A stretch of DNA of 54,663 nucleotides from JAUSPI01 sp964650385 (GCA_964650385.1 CAZYTP010000007.1:1-54663); one strand, 5' to 3'; positions 9,004 to 16,263 are shown, numbered from the stretch's first letter. Numbers and translations: made by a program. Notes: generated by a model from the sequence alone, not told the origin.

Positions 9004-10092
9004 TTATTGTTTTGTAAGTAGTTTATATAATGCTATATTGAGGTATACAAATTCATTCCCGACTTTTTCCCTCTTCAAAATCCCGATCTTTGTCAGTTCC
9101 TTGAGGTAATTGCTGGCAATATTACGTGAAGCAATTCCCTCTTTCACAAGAAATGCAATTTTACAATATGGCTGCCGGAATAGAAGCTCGATGAGTTCCT
9201 TGGAGTAGACCCGTTCTGGAAGCTTTTCCCTGGCTAATCGAAAAGTCTCTTTCATAAGGTCTCTGATGCCGATTATCTTGTCTCTTGTATATATAGCCGT
9301 GTTTTCCACCGCATCGAGCATATAAAGGATCCAGGGCTCCCACTTCTGGTGTTCTGTAACACCTTGGATCAGTCGATAATAATCACTTTTGTTTTCGATG
9401 ATGTGTTTGCTCAGATAAAGGACGGGCAGTTCGAGGAGGCCTCTGGATACGAGAAAGAGAATATTGACGATTCTGCCGGTTCTTCCGTTTCCGTCTGAAA
9501 AGGGGTGGATGGATTCGAACTGGTAATGAATGACGGCGAGCTTGATCAAAGGATCAATGTCATCTTCCGCATGGATGTATTCCTCCAGGTTTTTCAGTTT
9601 ATCCCGAATAACGGTTTCCCCTTCCGGGGGCGTATAGATGATGTCACCCGTGACGGCATTTGAAACTACGGTTCCAGGTATGTTTCGGATTCCCGCCTGA
9701 TTTTTCCTGATAGTCCGAACCAGTTTAATGAAGAGATTCGTCGATAAAACCGGCCGTTTTTTCAAACCGGTAAACCCTTCCCATAGAGCCTCCCGGTATC
9801 GAAGCACTTCCTTTGTGGCCGGATCGATCTTACCTGTATCCGACGTAAAGGCACGGAACAAAGAATCGTTGGTGGTTACAATATTTTCAATCTCCGAACT
9901 CGATCTGGCTTCCTGAAGGATCAGGGAATTTACCAGAACGGACTGATTCGGTATGGTCGCACCAAGCCCTTTCAGCTCAGCCAATGCCCTTCCGACGGAA
10001 ATGGCCTTTCTTAATACGGTTCTTGTTTCGATTTCCGCCTTTGGCGGAAGCAATGGGAGATTGTTGTATGGCTTTTTCGGGTTAAATTTCAT
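9004..10092 (-). CDS. Fic family protein (putative AMPylase) with winged-helix tail
   Basis: A Fic/DOC enzyme that would transfer AMP or a related group from a nucleotide to a target hydroxyl. The active-site motif HPFSDGNGRTGR (about residues 197-208) is complete. An N-terminal inhibitory helix motif SSEIEN (about 62-67), matching (S/T)xxxE(G/N), puts it in the class that carries its own inhibitor in the N-terminal part, so no separate antitoxin is needed. The C-terminal ~80 residues look like a winged helix (KEGIASRNIASNYLKEL). A TTG at 10098 is in frame, but the ATG at 10092 has AAGAAGGG at proper spacing and is preferred. It is single-gene and driven by cassette copy B. The target is unknown; a role in stress or phage response is inference. 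Confidence 0.85.
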   Translation of the reverse strand: MKFNPKKPYNNLPLLPPKAEIETRTVLRKAISVGRALAELKGLGATIPNQSVLVNSLILQEARSSSEIENIVTTNDSLFRAFTSDTGKIDPATKEVLRYREALWEGFTGLKKRPVLSTNLFIKLVRTIRKNQAGIRNIPGTVVSNAVTGDIIYTPPEGETVIRDKLKNLEEYIHAEDDIDPLIKLAVIHYQFESIHPFSDGNGRTGRIVNILFLVSRGLLELPVLYLSKHIIENKSDYYRLIQGVTEHQKWEPWILYMLDAVENTAIYTRDKIIGIRDLMKETFRLAREKLPERVYSKELIELLFRQPYCKIAFLVKEGIASRNIASNYLKELTKIGILKREKVGNEFVYLNIALYKLLTKQ

Positions 10093-10210
10093 AACCAAGA
10101 CCCTTCTTGTGCCTGGGAAGAAAAGATCGTTCGTTGTTTAATGCATGATACCTATTCTTCTTTCGTTAAGGCTTTTGTATAATTAGCAAAAAAGGGTGGG
10201 ATGTCAAGGA
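10090..10210 (-). promoter_or_regulatory. Promoter/leader cassette copy B, before fic
   Basis: Second copy of the shared cassette, ending exactly at the fic start codon. TTGACA (10207-10202) and TATACA (10181-10176) are 20 nt apart; AATTAT gives a 17-nt alternative spacing. The ribosome site AAGAAGGGTC lies in the same place as the purine-rich site of copies A and C. There is no attenuator hairpin here, so fic would be expressed directly. Confidence 0.6.
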
Positions 10211-10225
10211 GTAAAATCCCCCTTG

Positions 10226-10248
10226 CTCCCCCTTTAGGAAAGGGGGAG
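10226..10248. terminator. Strong hairpin between the AlbA_2 gene and fic
   Basis: CTCCCCCTTT and AAAGGGGGAG form a perfect 10-bp stem with a 3-nt loop. It lies downstream of the AlbA_2 gene and upstream of the fic promoter and could stop or stabilise the AlbA_2 message, although no T-run follows on the minus strand. The remainder of 10249-10381 shows no gene. Confidence 0.4.
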
Positions 10249-10381
10249 ATTAAGTGAATAGCGATAATATTATTTGTTGTTCTGTCCGACAAATGTCCGA
10301 AATATATCCGTTATGTCTGATAAAACTTCAATTCACTCCCTCCAATAATAATCAATGCAGATTATCATCTTAGTCCTATAT

Positions 10382-10425
10382 CAGCCCATTATTAGCCCTT
10401 TCAGCCCTTTATCAGCCCTTTGTTT
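10382..10425. repeat. Degenerate tandem repeat at the 3' end of the AlbA_2 gene
   Basis: Four near-copies of an 9-11-bp unit (minus strand AAGGGCTGATA, AAGGGCTGA, AAGGGCTAATA, ATGGGCTGATA) follow in a row. The first copy contains the stop codon of the upstream gene. It is probably slippage-generated; function is unknown. Confidence 0.5.
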
Positions 10426-11782
10426 TGCTAAGGACGTACTCCGTTCCCCTTCCAGTGACACCTAATCTATGAAAGATTTCTCTTTGAACCAGATTTCCAA
10501 GATCTGCTGTAGCAGTTGGTTTGGATATTCCAGTCAATTCTTGATATTCCTTATTCGTTATTTTCCCCTTTTCCTTCACATACATGAAAGCTTTTATCTG
10601 TCTCTCGTTCAATCCAAGTTTGCGTAAATATTCTTCTGTGTAAATGTCTTTTCTAAACTCTACCTGAAAGCCCTGCTGGTATTCCTCGAAACCCGGTTCG
10701 GGAATTCCCGCGCTTGTGCACAGATTCTGCATTTTGCTGATTCCGCTCCCCCATTGTTCTATCAAACCCATATCGTATAAAACGGCGCCGATACCTTTGT
10801 TTCTGAGAACAGACCCATGAGGTTTTAAAAGCTCTTCCATCGTCATACCCATGGGCAGCCCACCGGGGTTCCAGATGGTCAACCGGTCATCATATATTCT
10901 TACCTCTGTATTTGACGGCATTGTATAGTCCCGGTGACACACGGCATTTATGATGGCTTCCCGTAACGCTTCAAGAGGGTAATCCCATACCTCCTCTCGT
11001 TGTGGTCGTCCGGTAATAACAAATTTAACATTGATATTTTTGCGGATGAAATCCATCGCCTCGTCTATCTGCTCAACAATCGTGCCTTCAATCATTCGAT
11101 CATCGATGACAATGATTTCTTCTTTAAACCTGCCACAATGAATCAATCCCTGAGATCGAAGATGTTTCGAGTCTTTCCGGAAGAGGAAAAGCGCCGCCCA
11201 TGTCAATTTCCTTTCCTTGACGAGTTCCAGTTTTTTAAGAATTTCTAAAGGTTTTTCATCATCTCCAACATCTCTTCTCCCCGCATCTTTTGAACGCCTG
11301 ATGTATCTTTTGATTTTTTCGGGGTCTATGTCGGACATTGTGGCATCCGGCGCCGGTGTTTTGTCCCAGCTTGTACCGGTAGAATGCAAATGCATTTCAG
11401 CGATATCCTGCGGGGTCATCAGGCGATTGCTGTTTCCCACCCTCCGGTAACATCTTCCCTTCGTTGATACGAGCTTGATGGGAAATTCTCTGATTTGGAC
11501 AACAGCAATTGTTTTGCCCTCAATCTCCGATAACTCAACCTCCGGTATGATTCGCGGCTGAGTCCCCTGAGATATTTGATTCGTCCAGCTAATCAGGGTT
11601 TCCTTTCCAATCTGAACTCCCTTTTTAAGACCTTGATCGGAAACACCAATGAAGATAAGCCCACCCTTTGTATTTGCAAAGGCAACAGCAGCCTCGACCG
11701 TCCTGTTATCAAATGTTTCCTTAAACTCAACGGTTTCGGACTCACCCTTTTTTATTAATTCGTTTATCTCCGGTTTGTTCAT
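10412..11782 (-). CDS. Schlafen AlbA_2-domain / ATP-binding transcriptional regulator
   Basis: A 456-residue protein of the COG2865 type. The N-terminal AlbA_2 (Schlafen-like) domain shows ESETVEFKE and FANTKGGLIFIGVSDQG (residues 15-60). A GHKL-type ATPase segment follows, with EAIINAVCHRDY (about 280) and GLIEQWGSGISKM (about 345). The C-terminus is a winged helix (TNKEYQELTGISKPTATADL). Proteins of this plan are widespread predicted DNA-binding regulators and recur in accessory and defence regions; their targets are mostly unknown. The ATG at 11782 has only a weak ribosome site, and the gene lies 95 nt after the leader-peptide start of cassette copy C, so its expression may depend on attenuation. 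It is monocistronic. Confidence 0.8.
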   Translation of the reverse strand: MNKPEINELIKKGESETVEFKETFDNRTVEAAVAFANTKGGLIFIGVSDQGLKKGVQIGKETLISWTNQISQGTQPRIIPEVELSEIEGKTIAVVQIREFPIKLVSTKGRCYRRVGNSNRLMTPQDIAEMHLHSTGTSWDKTPAPDATMSDIDPEKIKRYIRRSKDAGRRDVGDDEKPLEILKKLELVKERKLTWAALFLFRKDSKHLRSQGLIHCGRFKEEIIVIDDRMIEGTIVEQIDEAMDFIRKNINVKFVITGRPQREEVWDYPLEALREAIINAVCHRDYTMPSNTEVRIYDDRLTIWNPGGLPMGMTMEELLKPHGSVLRNKGIGAVLYDMGLIEQWGSGISKMQNLCTSAGIPEPGFEEYQQGFQVEFRKDIYTEEYLRKLGLNERQIKAFMYVKEKGKITNKEYQELTGISKPTATADLGNLVQREIFHRLGVTGRGTEYVLSKTKG

Positions 11783-11820
11783 TATGCCTTTAGCCTTTAG
11801 TTCCCATCTTATGTGTTACA

Positions 11821-11877
11821 TTAGCAAAACCCCGCCTCTCTTTGAGAACAACGGGGGTTTTTTTGTTTCCCTGCCAT
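11821..11877 (-). CDS. Possible leader peptide C (18 aa)
   Basis: A short ORF reading MAGKQKNPRCSQREAGFC. Its ATG lies 84 nt from the TATACA box of cassette copy C, with AAAGG about 9 nt upstream. The second half of the ORF overlaps the hairpin AACCCC...GGGGTT (about 11860-11826), which is followed by TTTTG. The coupling of a short ORF and a terminator-like stem resembles attenuators, but a decayed gene start is equally possible. Confidence 0.35.
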   Translation of the reverse strand: MAGKQKNPRCSQREAGFC

Positions 11878-12032
11878 CTTCAGGACCTTTCTTGTGTTTA
11901 GGAAGAAAAGATCGTTTGTTGTTTAGTCCATGGTACCTTCTGTTATTTCGTTAAAGCTTTTGTATAATTAGCAAAAAAGGATGGGATGTCAAGGAATATC
12001 AGTAAGTCTTGGTGAAAGTTGAGGAGTTTATG
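11827..12032 (-). promoter_or_regulatory. Promoter/leader cassette copy C, before the AlbA_2 gene
   Basis: Third and longest copy, aligning with copy A over about 200 bp. TTGACA is at 11992-11987 and TATACA at 11966-11961, with AATTAT as a 17-nt-spaced alternative. The stretch from 11877 to 12005 differs from copy B mainly by point changes. The attenuator-like hairpin is present, as in copy A. Confidence 0.6.
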
Positions 12033-12033
12033 G

Positions 12034-12088
12034 CACGGACAAACAATACCGGATCAAGGTCCGGCACATGGTTTGTCCATGGCACCCC
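12034..12088. repeat. Palindromic element left of hicBA
   Basis: The element starts CACGGACAAACAA and ends GTCCATGGCACCCC; GGACAAAC and GTTTGTCC pair as an 8-bp inverted repeat around an inner CCGGA/TCCGG stem. The same two end sequences occur at 12715-12727 and 12851-12864 on the other side of hicBA. The following 12110-12145 holds ATTCCCGATCGAGTCGGGAAT, a further small palindrome. No gene is seen in 11783-12184 apart from the leader ORF. Confidence 0.5.
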
Positions 12089-12184
12089 TTTTAAGGATAT
12101 AGTAATTATGGATTCCCGATCGAGTCGGGAATGACAGTTGGGTAAGTTGGGAATGACAGGGGAAATTGAGTGGATAATGATAAT

Positions 12185-12409
12185 CTACAGAAGCTTGATA
12201 AAACCTTCTACGGTTAGGCCTACTTGACGAATAATAGCACGCAACGTTCCTTTAGATATCTCCTTGTGGTCAGGAACTGTTATTCGGCGGTGTGGGCGTG
12301 ATTGCTGGCGCAACACAATATGGCTTCCCTTTTGTCTATCTTTTTCGTAACCGATTTTGTGTAACGCCCTTACAACTTCACGGCCAGAAATCTGAGGCAG
12401 GGTACTCAA
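12185..12409 (-). CDS. hicA: HicA-family mRNA interferase toxin
   Basis: A 74-residue HicA toxin, expected to be a small double-stranded-RNA-binding-fold RNase that cleaves mRNA. It has the family start SGREVVRALHKIGYE and the catalytic-His segment KGSHIVLRQ, followed by RRITVPDHKEISKGTLRAIIRQVG. It overlaps the end of hicB by 4 nt, so translation is coupled. Antitoxin first, toxin second is one of the two common orders for this family. Confidence 0.93.
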   Translation of the reverse strand: MSTLPQISGREVVRALHKIGYEKDRQKGSHIVLRQQSRPHRRITVPDHKEISKGTLRAIIRQVGLTVEGFIKLL

Positions 12410-12618
12410 ACGGCTACCTCTATAATCTCTTCATTAATTGATGGAGGTACTGGTTCGCCATGAGCTTTCAGGCTTTCCAGATATGCAGCAATTGCTTCCT
12501 GGATATTCTGCAAAGCTTCTTCCCGGGTACGGCCCTGTGAAATGCAACCGGGCAGTGCCGGCACTTCAGCAACAAACATGCCGTCTTCGTCTTGCTCAAT
12601 TAAGGCACGATATTTCAT
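12406..12618 (-). CDS. hicB: HicB-family antitoxin
   Basis: A 70-residue HicB antitoxin with the partial RNase-H-like fold: YRALIEQDEDGMFVAEVPALPGCISQGRTREEALQNIQEAI. It would bind and block HicA. It ends after this domain and lacks the C-terminal ribbon-helix-helix or HTH that many HicB proteins use for autoregulation, so DNA binding may be weak or absent. A GGAG site precedes the ATG. A 6-bp palindrome AATCAT/ATGATT (12645-12661) lies 27-43 nt upstream of the start and is a possible operator. Confidence 0.93.
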   Translation of the reverse strand: MKYRALIEQDEDGMFVAEVPALPGCISQGRTREEALQNIQEAIAAYLESLKAHGEPVPPSINEEIIEVAV

Positions 12619-12714
12619 TTGATCTCCTGTAAGAATTTGTAGTTAATCATTATTTATGATTGAAATATATCAATAAGCAAATGAATTGTAAAGTTTTGAT
12701 TTTATGGGCTGGAA

Positions 12715-12864
12715 CACGGACAAACAAGTTTGGGAATCTCCCCGCCCTGTGGGCGGGGCTGCTTCCCGGTAAGGAATATGTTTATTTTATATTGCGCCCC
12801 TTTACCCCGCCTACAATGCGGGGCTTACGGGCTTATGGGATGCGCTCCCGGTCCATGGCACCCC
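12715..12864. repeat. Composite GC-rich palindromic element right of hicBA
   Basis: The element shares its ends, CACGGACAAACAA (12715-12727) and GTCCATGGCACCCC (12851-12864), with the shorter element at 12034-12088. Inside are two hairpins, CCCCGCCC/GGGCGGGG (12740-12758) and CCCCGC/GCGGGG (12805-12823). The rest of the gap 12619-12949 is AT-rich and holds only the hicB upstream palindrome and the channel's ribosome site. An 85-codon open frame across it was not accepted as a gene. Confidence 0.5.
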
Positions 12865-12949
12865 GTATTGAGAGAAATTTTTTTGAAAAAAGGGAAAATG
12901 TGTGTATAACGGTATAACATGTTGAAAATAAAAGACGGGATTCTTGTCT

Positions 12950-13774
12950 ATGAATAGCTTCCGGGAAACCATCCAGTTTTACCTTGTTGACTCGAAGACG
13001 CCGCTGGGAAAGCTGATCGATATATTCATAATAATTCTCAACTTTGTAATATGTGCTATTCTTGTCGTTGAGACATACGATGTATCAGAGGCGGTGCGGA
13101 GGCTTCTCTGGAATACGGAAGTTATAATTGTGGCTTTTTTCATCATCGAGTACGCGGCGAGGCTCTATGGATCGCAAAACAGGCTGAAACAACTGGTCGA
13201 TATTTACAGTGTGATAGATCTCATAGCAATCCTGCCCACAGTGGCGATCCTTATGTTTCCGGTCTTCGGCGTTTCACTCAATGTGAGGTTCATTCGTCTG
13301 ATAAGGGTTTTCCGAGTCTTTCGGATCTTCAGGTTTTTACGTTATACCGCGGACCCGGATTTCTTCTTCGGGAATATCACCGTGCATGTCTTGAAGGGTG
13401 TACAGCTTCTGATTACAATATTGATGATATTTTTCATCTCTTCAGGCCTCTTCTATACCGTTGAAAGTTCAGTTAACCCTCACGTCAAGAATTTCGGCGA
13501 CGCCTTTTATTTCACGGTAGTAACTCTTACAACAGTCGGTTTCGGTGATATTATTCCGCTTTCGGAGGCGGGACGCTTGGTAACGGTACTGATGATAATT
13601 TCAGGGATCATTCTTATACCCTGGCAGGCAAGCCGGCTTGTAAGGGAGTGGGTACATATCGCATCGAAGCAGGATATTACCTGCCAGCAATGCGGCCTCC
13701 GTTATCATGACAAAGATGCGTCGCACTGTAAAAGCTGCGGGCATGTTATCTATCAGGAATACGAAGACGGTTAG
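12950..13774 (+). CDS. Voltage-gated (potassium-type) ion channel with zinc-ribbon tail
   Basis: A six-transmembrane voltage-gated channel subunit. Hydrophobic segments S1-S3 span about residues 22-105; the S4 sensor RFIRLIRVFRVFRIFRFLRY (about 118-137) has Arg every third position. The pore has TLTTVGFGD, the K+-selective filter type, between S5 and S6. The last ~35 residues carry CxxC...CxxC (CQQCGLRY and CKSCGHVI), a zinc ribbon after S6, an unusual cytoplasmic addition. A TTG at 12944 is in frame, but the ATG at 12950 is better spaced from the GGGA site. It is followed 92 bp later by an EF-hand gene on the same strand. Confidence 0.85.
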   Translation: MNSFRETIQFYLVDSKTPLGKLIDIFIIILNFVICAILVVETYDVSEAVRRLLWNTEVIIVAFFIIEYAARLYGSQNRLKQLVDIYSVIDLIAILPTVAILMFPVFGVSLNVRFIRLIRVFRVFRIFRFLRYTADPDFFFGNITVHVLKGVQLLITILMIFFISSGLFYTVESSVNPHVKNFGDAFYFTVVTLTTVGFGDIIPLSEAGRLVTVLMIISGIILIPWQASRLVREWVHIASKQDITCQQCGLRYHDKDASHCKSCGHVIYQEYEDG

Positions 13775-13866
13775 TTTTAAATAACTGGTTTTTCTCGTGA
13801 CAATGCTTGCATTAAAGCCGGGGCGGGAGTATAAATGGTGAATTCTTGTAAAAAAGGAGGAAAAGG

Positions 13867-14130
13867 ATGAAAAGGCTGAAAACAGCACTGATTTTCTTGC
13901 TGGTTTGTGTGTTCATGTTCACGCCGGTTGCGGTGGTATTTGCCGGAGGAGAAACACCACAGGAAGTGTTTTATTCCCTGGACGTGAACCATGATGGTAG
14001 GATTATCAAAGAAGAACTGGTGATCATCTACCCTGATAAGACCGTTTTGGAAACGAAATTCATTGAGTTTGATAAAAACGGCAATGGTTATATCGAACAA
14101 GATGAATTTATTGAAATTTATAAGAAATAA
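13867..14130 (+). CDS. Secreted EF-hand calcium-binding protein
   Basis: A small exported protein of 87 residues. A signal peptide occupies about residues 1-26 (MKRLKTALIFLLVC, then a hydrophobic stretch ending VFAGG). Two EF-hand loops follow, DVNHDGRIIKEE and DKNGNGYIEQDE, each with the Asp/Asn and terminal Glu ligands expected for Ca2+. A strong AAAGGAGG site precedes the ATG. It lies after the ion channel gene in the same direction, possibly co-transcribed. Likely a periplasmic calcium sensor or buffer; no enzymatic domain is present. Confidence 0.8.
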   Translation: MKRLKTALIFLLVCVFMFTPVAVVFAGGETPQEVFYSLDVNHDGRIIKEELVIIYPDKTVLETKFIEFDKNGNGYIEQDEFIEIYKK

Positions 14131-14145
14131 CGACGATTGAGTCTA

Positions 14146-14173
14146 TACGGCCCGTTCGGTGAAACGGGCCGTA
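14146..14173 (+). terminator. Terminator-like hairpin after the EF-hand gene
   Basis: TACGGCCCGTT and AACGGGCCGTA form a perfect 11-bp GC-rich stem with a 6-nt loop, 15 nt after the EF-hand stop. Only a poor T-run follows, so it may act as a bidirectional transcript end between converging genes. Confidence 0.55.
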
Positions 14174-14203
14174 CCTTAATAAGTTTTGGTGGCGATGCCG
14201 CCT

Positions 14204-14625
14204 CTAATCGTGCGTCTTCTTGAGGAGCCAGGCCATATTTTCGCCCAGGACTCTCATGGTCTGAATCCCTTCTTCATCGTCTTCCACCTCGCCCTTATCC
14301 CTGCCGATCCCGACGTTCCAGTAACTTGAGCCGGGAACGATCATCTGGCTTACAAGAAAAAAATGGTTGAGGGTATCAAATGCGTGGATGGACCCCGCAC
14401 GGCGAACGGCAACTACGGCCGCGCCGACCTTACGTCTGAACATCTCACCATTGGCCCTGGCCACAAAACCGGCACGGTCGATCAGCGCCTTCATCTCGGT
14501 GGTGACGTCGGTGAAATAGGTGGGCGATCCCAGAATGATCCCGTCGGCCTCTGACATCTTCCCGATGCACAGATTCGCGATGTCATCCGTCACCGCGCAC
14601 CGCCGTTGAAGGCAATAACTTTCAT
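14204..14625 (-). pseudogene. Internally deleted flavodoxin-family oxidoreductase
   Basis: The 3' part (14204-14593) encodes the C-terminal two thirds of an FMN-binding NAD(P)H-dependent flavoprotein: DGIILGSPTYFTDVTTEMKALIDR and GAAVVAVRRAG. The true gene start survives upstream: an ATG at 14625 begins MKVIAFNG, the usual first strand of these proteins. The next bases go straight to TGC GCG GTG ACG GAT GAC (CAVTDD), which normally sits some 60-70 codons later, and in a different frame. An internal out-of-frame deletion has therefore removed the phosphate-binding loop region. A repeat element (14634-14752) lies immediately upstream. The remaining frame could still start at the in-frame ATG at 14593, but it would lack the FMN loop. 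Confidence 0.75.
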
Positions 14626-14633
14626 TGATGCAT

Positions 14634-14752
14634 TCGTAAAAAGTCGGTCATTCCCGCATAAGCGGGAATCCATAGAGGGCTAAGCACTTGAAAAGACTGG
14701 ATTCCCGTTTTCACGGGAATGACAAAATTGTGCATATTTCGACTTTTTACGA
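14634..14752. mobile_element. 119-bp MITE-like element with 13-bp terminal inverted repeats
   Basis: The ends TCGTAAAAAGTCG and CGACTTTTTACGA are perfect inverted repeats. Inside lie two opposed palindromes, ATTCCCGCATAAGCGGGAAT and ATTCCCGTTTTCACGGGAAT, both fitting ATTCCC-N8-GGGAAT (the form of Neisseria dRS3 repeats). No coding capacity exists. It sits beside the deletion in the flavoprotein pseudogene. A separate 9-bp palindrome GTTACTTAA/TTAAGTAAC is at 14814-14840; the rest of the gap to queC shows nothing else. Confidence 0.7.
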
Positions 14753-14914
14753 GACTGTCTTCATTAGTTGCCCTCCTTTTCGGAAATCTATTGTTTTACC
14801 GGCTAATGAGGTTGTTACTTAATGTTTTACGTTAAGTAACAGAGGCCTCAGTTTAGCCCCGCTATTTTGAGCGCTTCTCTTTCCAGCTCTGAAAAAAATC
14901 ATCTTGTTGATTGT

Positions 14915-15601
14915 CTACGGTGCTGCCGGATCTTTGATGCCGGCTTCGTTGAATCCTTTATTTCTGAGGATACAGCTATCACACTGCCCGCATGTCTTTC
15001 CCTCCGGTGTCGGATCGTAGCAACTGTGTGTCATACCATAGTCTACACCGAGTTCAATTCCTCTTTGAATGATTTGGGTCTTGGTCATCCGGATGACCGG
15101 TGTCCTGATCCGAATACCGATTCTCCCCTCGACGGCTGCTTTTGTTGCAAGATTTGCCATCCGTTCAAAGGCCTCGACGTATTCCGGGCGGCAATCGGGA
15201 TAACCGCTGTAATCGACCGCATTGAACCCTGTGAAAATATCCGATGCGCCGAGTACCTCCGCCCAGGCTAATGCGTATGATAAAAATATCGTGTTCCGCG
15301 CGGGTACATAGGTCACTGGGATTTCCTGGTGCATCGCCTCTTCTTCCCTGTTTTTCGGAACATCTATATCATCGGTAAGCGCCGACCCCCCTATCATTCT
15401 CAGGTTAATATCAATAATAAGGTGTTCTCTTGCCTCGAAGACCTTCGCGATCTTCCTTGCTGCGGCAAGCTCTACTGAGTGGCGCTGCCCATAGTGGAAA
15501 CTCAGGCTGTAAATCTCGTAGCCCTCTGATTTTGCAATAGCCATAACTGTTGTGGAATCGAGTCCGCCGCTTGAAAGAACCACGGCTTTTTTTCCGGTCA
15601 T
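14915..15601 (-). CDS. queC: 7-cyano-7-deazaguanine synthase QueC
   Basis: Makes preQ0 from 7-carboxy-7-deazaguanine and ammonia using ATP, the last step before the queuosine branch. The PP-loop SGGLDSTT is at residues 11-18. The zinc site is CYDPTPEGKTCGQCDSC near the C-terminus, with all four Cys. Length 228 residues is standard. AAGGAG lies 9 nt before the ATG. It is the last gene of recG-queD-queE-queC, 14 nt after queE. Confidence 0.96.
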   Translation of the reverse strand: MTGKKAVVLSSGGLDSTTVMAIAKSEGYEIYSLSFHYGQRHSVELAAARKIAKVFEAREHLIIDINLRMIGGSALTDDIDVPKNREEEAMHQEIPVTYVPARNTIFLSYALAWAEVLGASDIFTGFNAVDYSGYPDCRPEYVEAFERMANLATKAAVEGRIGIRIRTPVIRMTKTQIIQRGIELGVDYGMTHSCYDPTPEGKTCGQCDSCILRNKGFNEAGIKDPAAP

Positions 15602-15615
15602 ACGAGTATCTCCTT

Positions 15616-16263
15616 CTATACCCCCCTCTGTTCAGAACCCCATATAAATTTGTGAAGCTGTATGTGGAGTCTTACATTCAGGTGATCCTCAAGGATCCAC
15701 TGTGCCAGGGTCTTGGGGTGTATCCGGCCGAACACATTTGAAAAGTGGATTGCGTTTTTGACCGGAGAATCGAGATTGATGTTGTCGAGAATGTTTTTCG
15801 CATATTCATAGTCCGCCCTGTCCCCGATGACAAACTTTATCTCGTCGTTTTCTTTTAACCGTTTCAGGTTTTCCGGGTTGCTCTTCTTTTCCTCACCGCT
15901 CGAAGGACATTTGATATCGATGATTCTTATACAGCGCCCGTCAACTATGCTGATGTCCCGGCTGCCGTTGGTTTCCAGTAAAACTTCAAAACCTTCTTCG
16001 AGTAATCTGTGTATAAGGTTGGGGGTGTCTTCCTGTATCAGGGGCTCTCCGCCGGTAACTTCAACGAGGCTGCACCGGTACGACGAGACTCTGCCGATGA
16101 TTTCATCGATCTCCATCTCCTCGCCTTCACTGTACGCATACTGGGTGTCGCAGTAGGAGCACCTGAGGTTACAGCCGGTCAGCCTGACAAAGACGCACGG
16201 CTGGCCGGTATAGGACGATTCGCCCTGGATACCGTAGAAAATTTCATTGATTTTTAGAGACAA
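15616..16263 (-). CDS. queE: 7-carboxy-7-deazaguanine synthase QueE
   Basis: A radical SAM enzyme turning 6-carboxytetrahydropterin into 7-carboxy-7-deazaguanine. The [4Fe-4S] motif CNLRCSYC follows the family opening INEIFYGIQGES, and VTGGEPL is the SAM-binding glycine stretch. The start codon is TTG at 16263, directly abutting the queD stop and 5 nt after a GGGAGG site; no ATG would keep the conserved N-terminus. The 215 residues match the compact form of the family. Confidence 0.95.
   Translation of the reverse strand: MSLKINEIFYGIQGESSYTGQPCVFVRLTGCNLRCSYCDTQYAYSEGEEMEIDEIIGRVSSYRCSLVEVTGGEPLIQEDTPNLIHRLLEEGFEVLLETNGSRDISIVDGRCIRIIDIKCPSSGEEKKSNPENLKRLKENDEIKFVIGDRADYEYAKNILDNINLDSPVKNAIHFSNVFGRIHPKTLAQWILEDHLNVRLHIQLHKFIWGSEQRGV

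Noticed and set aside
12660..12917. 85-codon open frame on the plus strand beside hicB
   Set aside because: It runs through GC-rich hairpins and repeat ends, has no ribosome site and no protein-like composition.
12950..13774. Ion channel as part of the defence module
   Set aside because: It is on the opposite strand, with no shared promoter cassette or overlap.
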